33,699 nt of DNA. It comes from an uncultured bacterium (GTDB taxonomy: Bacteria > DUMJ01). Shown piece after piece: positions 31,431 to 33,699 of this stretch. The notes under the pieces were generated by a model. It worked only from the letters and a program-made list of their open reading frames with translations, had not been told where the DNA came from and did not search any database. A program made the position numbers and the translations under genes. Position 1 is the stretch's first letter; every line of letters starts with the position of its first letter. The stretch spans positions 1-33,699 of the forward strand of contig CALGNK010000034.1 in the NCBI GenBank assembly GCA_937958695.1. Direction: 5' to 3'.

Positions 31431-33518
31431 GTGAGCCTAAGGTTGGAGGAGAAGGAATTGTTAAAGAAAACAAGAAATATTGGTATAGTGGCTCATATAG
31501 ATGCTGGTAAGACTACTACTACAGAAAGGATATTATTCTATACTGGTAAGGTTTATAAGATAGGAGAAGTAGATGAAGGCTCTGCTACAATGGACTGGAT
31601 GGTTCAGGAGAAAGAGCGTGGTATTACTATTACTTCAGCTGTAACTACGTGTTTCTGGAAGGAACATCGAATAAATATTATTGATACACCCGGGCACGTG
31701 GATTTTACAGCTGAGGTAGAAAGAGCGTTGAGAGTACTTGATGGAATTGTAGCTATATTCTGTGGGGTTGCAGGAGTCCAACCTCAGTCTGAAACTGTCT
31801 GGAGGCAGGCTAATCGATATAAGGTTCCAAGAATAGCATACGTAAATAAGATGGATCGTATGGGTGCTAATTTCTTAAGAGTTGTTAGTATGATTAGAGA
31901 AAGACTTGGTGCTAATGCGGTTCCCATACAGATTCCCATAGGAGAAGAGGATAGGTTTATAGGAATTGTAGACCTAATAAGACTAAAGGCTATCCACTAT
32001 AAGGATGAGCTTGGCTTAGAAATGGAAGTAACAGATATCCCTGAAGATTTAATAGAAAAAGCCCTAAGACAGAGAGAGATTCTTCTGGAGAGCTTAGCAG
32101 AGCTGGATGACAATATGATGAGTAAGTATTTAGAGGGAGAAGAGATTGCTGAAGAAGAGATGGTACAGACTATTAGAAGACTTACCATTGAGAATAAGCT
32201 TGTTCCTGTTCTATGTGGCACTTCATATAAGAATAAAGGAGTTCAGCCACTCTTAGATGCTATAGTTGACTTCTTACCGAGCCCTCTAGATATACCACCA
32301 GTTAGGGGTGTTAATCCTATAACTCAGGAGGAAGAGGAAAGAGAGACATCTTCAGATGCTCCGCTTTCTGCCTTGGCTTTTAAGATTATGGCAGACCCAT
32401 ATGTAGGTAAACTTACATATGTCAGGGTTTACTCTGGTAAACTTTTGCCAGGATCATATGTCTTTAATGTAAATAAGAATAGAAAAGAAAGAATAGCCAG
32501 AATCCTTAGAATGCATGCCAATAGAAGAGAAGAGATAGATATGCTAGGTGCTGGAGATCTTGGAGCTTTGGTTGGGCTTAAAGACACTATAACTGGGGAG
32601 ACACTTTGCGATGAAAAGTATCCTATCCTTCTAGAACCCATGCATTTTCCTGAGCCTGTTATATCTATAGCTATAGAACCAAAAACAAGGGAAGATGAAG
32701 AAAGATTACAGTCTGCTCTTACTAAACTTACGGAAGAAGATCCTACCCTTAAATGGAAAGTAGATGAAGAGACAGGACAATCTATCCTCTCTGGTATGGG
32801 AGAACTTCATCTAGAGATAATAACTGATAGATTGCAGAGAGAGTTTAATGTAGGGGTAAATGTGGGTAGACCTCAGGTAGCCTATAAGGAGACTATAAGA
32901 GAAAAAGCAGTATCGGAAGGAAGATATATAAGACAGACTGGCGGAAGAGGCCAGTATGGTCATGTATGGCTTGAGGTTGAACCACTACCTAGAGGTAAAG
33001 GTAGAGAGTTTATCAATAAGATCACTGGAGGAGTTATTCCTAAAGAGTTCATCCCTGCAGTAGAGGCAGGTGTTATGGAAGCTCTAGATGGTGGTATATA
33101 TGCAGGGTATCCGGTTATAGATATAAGGGTAACATTGTTTGATGGTTCTTATCATGAAGTGGATTCTAGTGAGATGGCATTTAAGATTGCAGCCTCCCAA
33201 GCGGTAAAATCTGCAGTGCTAAAGGCTAACCCATTAATACTTGAACCAGTGATGAAAGTTGAGATAACCATACCTGATGTTTATACTGGGGATGTTATGA
33301 GTGACCTTATGGCTAGAAGAGCTCATATTACAGATATGGAATTAGATGGGACAACAAGGATTATAAGAGTATTAGTACCTCTTAATGAGATGTTTGGATA
33401 TGCAACTGACCTTAGGTCATTGACACAGGGAAGAGGAAGTTATACTATGGAATTCTCCCACTATGGAGAAGTTCCTCAAGGAATATTGGAAGGAGGTAAG
33501 ATAAGTAAGTATGGCTAA
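31431..33518 (+). CDS. fusA: Elongation factor G
   Basis: The protein has 695 residues and is the translocation GTPase. The G domain has [30 protein letters not shown] and [10 protein letters not shown], followed by domains II-V with [22 protein letters not shown] and [10 protein letters not shown]. The GTG at 31431 directly follows the rpsG stop but has little Shine-Dalgarno. A TTG at 31458 with GGAGGAGAAGG upstream is an equally good start (MLKKTRNIG), giving 686 residues. The gene overlaps tuf by 8 bases. Confidence 0.97.
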   Translation: MSLRLEEKELLKKTRNIGIVAHIDAGKTTTTERILFYTGKVYKIGEVDEGSATMDWMVQEKERGITITSAVTTCFWKEHRINIIDTPGHVDFTAEVERALRVLDGIVAIFCGVAGVQPQSETVWRQANRYKVPRIAYVNKMDRMGANFLRVVSMIRERLGANAVPIQIPIGEEDRFIGIVDLIRLKAIHYKDELGLEMEVTDIPEDLIEKALRQREILLESLAELDDNMMSKYLEGEEIAEEEMVQTIRRLTIENKLVPVLCGTSYKNKGVQPLLDAIVDFLPSPLDIPPVRGVNPITQEEEERETSSDAPLSALAFKIMADPYVGKLTYVRVYSGKLLPGSYVFNVNKNRKERIARILRMHANRREEIDMLGAGDLGALVGLKDTITGETLCDEKYPILLEPMHFPEPVISIAIEPKTREDEERLQSALTKLTEEDPTLKWKVDEETGQSILSGMGELHLEIITDRLQREFNVGVNVGRPQVAYKETIREKAVSEGRYIRQTGGRGQYGHVWLEVEPLPRGKGREFINKITGGVIPKEFIPAVEAGVMEALDGGIYAGYPVIDIRVTLFDGSYHEVDSSEMAFKIAASQAVKSAVLKANPLILEPVMKVEITIPDVYTGDVMSDLMARRAHITDMELDGTTRIIRVLVPLNEMFGYATDLRSLTQGRGSYTMEFSHYGEVPQGILEGGKISKYG

Positions 33519-33699
33519 ACAGAAATTTGAAAGGACTAAGCCACATGTAAATGTGGGAACGATAGGACACGTAGACCATGGTAAGACTACATTAACAGCA
33601 GCAATCACTCAGGTTTTAGCAACACTTGGAAGGACTCAGCCTAAGGACTTCTATGAAATAGACAACGCACCTGAGGAGAGGGAAAGAGGGATAACTATA
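33511..33699 (+). CDS. tuf: Elongation factor Tu (5' part, runs off the window)
   Basis: The first 63 codons are present. ATG at 33511 has AGGAGG about 10 bases upstream and overlaps the fusA stop by 8 bases. [20 protein letters not shown], the P-loop GHVDHGKTT and the switch-region [13 protein letters not shown] are diagnostic of bacterial EF-Tu. The remainder lies beyond base 33699. It belongs to the str operon. Confidence 0.97.
   Translation, partial: MAKQKFERTKPHVNVGTIGHVDHGKTTLTAAITQVLATLGRTQPKDFYEIDNAPEERERGITI

Overview
The window is AT-rich bacterial DNA. Its genes are tightly packed, start codons include TTG and GTG, and arginine is mostly encoded by AGA/AGG. That pattern is common in thermophilic or anaerobic Firmicutes-, Dictyoglomus-, Thermotogae- or Atribacterota-like bacteria. 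A c-di-AMP (ydaO-type) riboswitch and the ylxR/DUF503 genes in the nusA operon fit this group. The exact phylum cannot be fixed from the sequence alone.

Region 1 (1-14707, + strand) is an accessory glycan-use locus. It holds two LplB/YtcP-type sugar ABC permeases, a sialidase-like beta-propeller, and a family 5 solute-binding protein ending in a strong terminator. A run of six tightly spaced genes follows: a second sialidase-like propeller, an alpha-glucuronidase/hexosaminidase-like glycosidase, a DHDPS/NanA-family aldolase, a cyclase-family metal hydrolase, an FGGY sugar kinase and a GH116 glycosidase. Together they look like import, trimming and breakdown of an unidentified, possibly uronate- or pentose-containing glycan.

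Region 2 (14713-19163, - strand) holds a secreted fasciclin-domain protein with an acidic tail, and then the most interesting part of the window. This is a three-gene operon under a well-conserved c-di-AMP riboswitch. It encodes an opine-type dehydrogenase, a cobalamin-dependent glutamate-mutase-like protein with a fused B12 domain, and a D-Ala-D-Ala-ligase-like ATP-grasp enzyme. The set looks like a small pathway making an amino-acid-derived molecule. Control by the osmotic and cell-wall signal c-di-AMP suggests an osmolyte or a wall-related compound, but the product is unknown.

Region 3 (19189-20600, + strand) has a tRNA-Gln(CUG) with its own promoter, followed at once by a nucleoside 2-deoxyribosyltransferase-like gene and a sugar isomerase-like TIM barrel.

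Region 4 (20603-27853, - strand) is the conserved rimP-nusA-ylxR-infB-DUF503-rbfA-nrnA-truB-ribF operon, with a promoter and a terminator-like hairpin in the leader. Upstream of it, also on the - strand, lie a DUF4384/PEGA surface protein and a radC gene with an N-terminal extension.

Region 5 (30035-33699, + strand) has a small coiled-coil protein and then the str operon (rpsL, rpsG, fusA, and tuf running off the end) behind a good sigma-A-type promoter. No IS element, CRISPR array, attachment site or replication origin was seen, and no gene-free stretch exceeds 300 bases.
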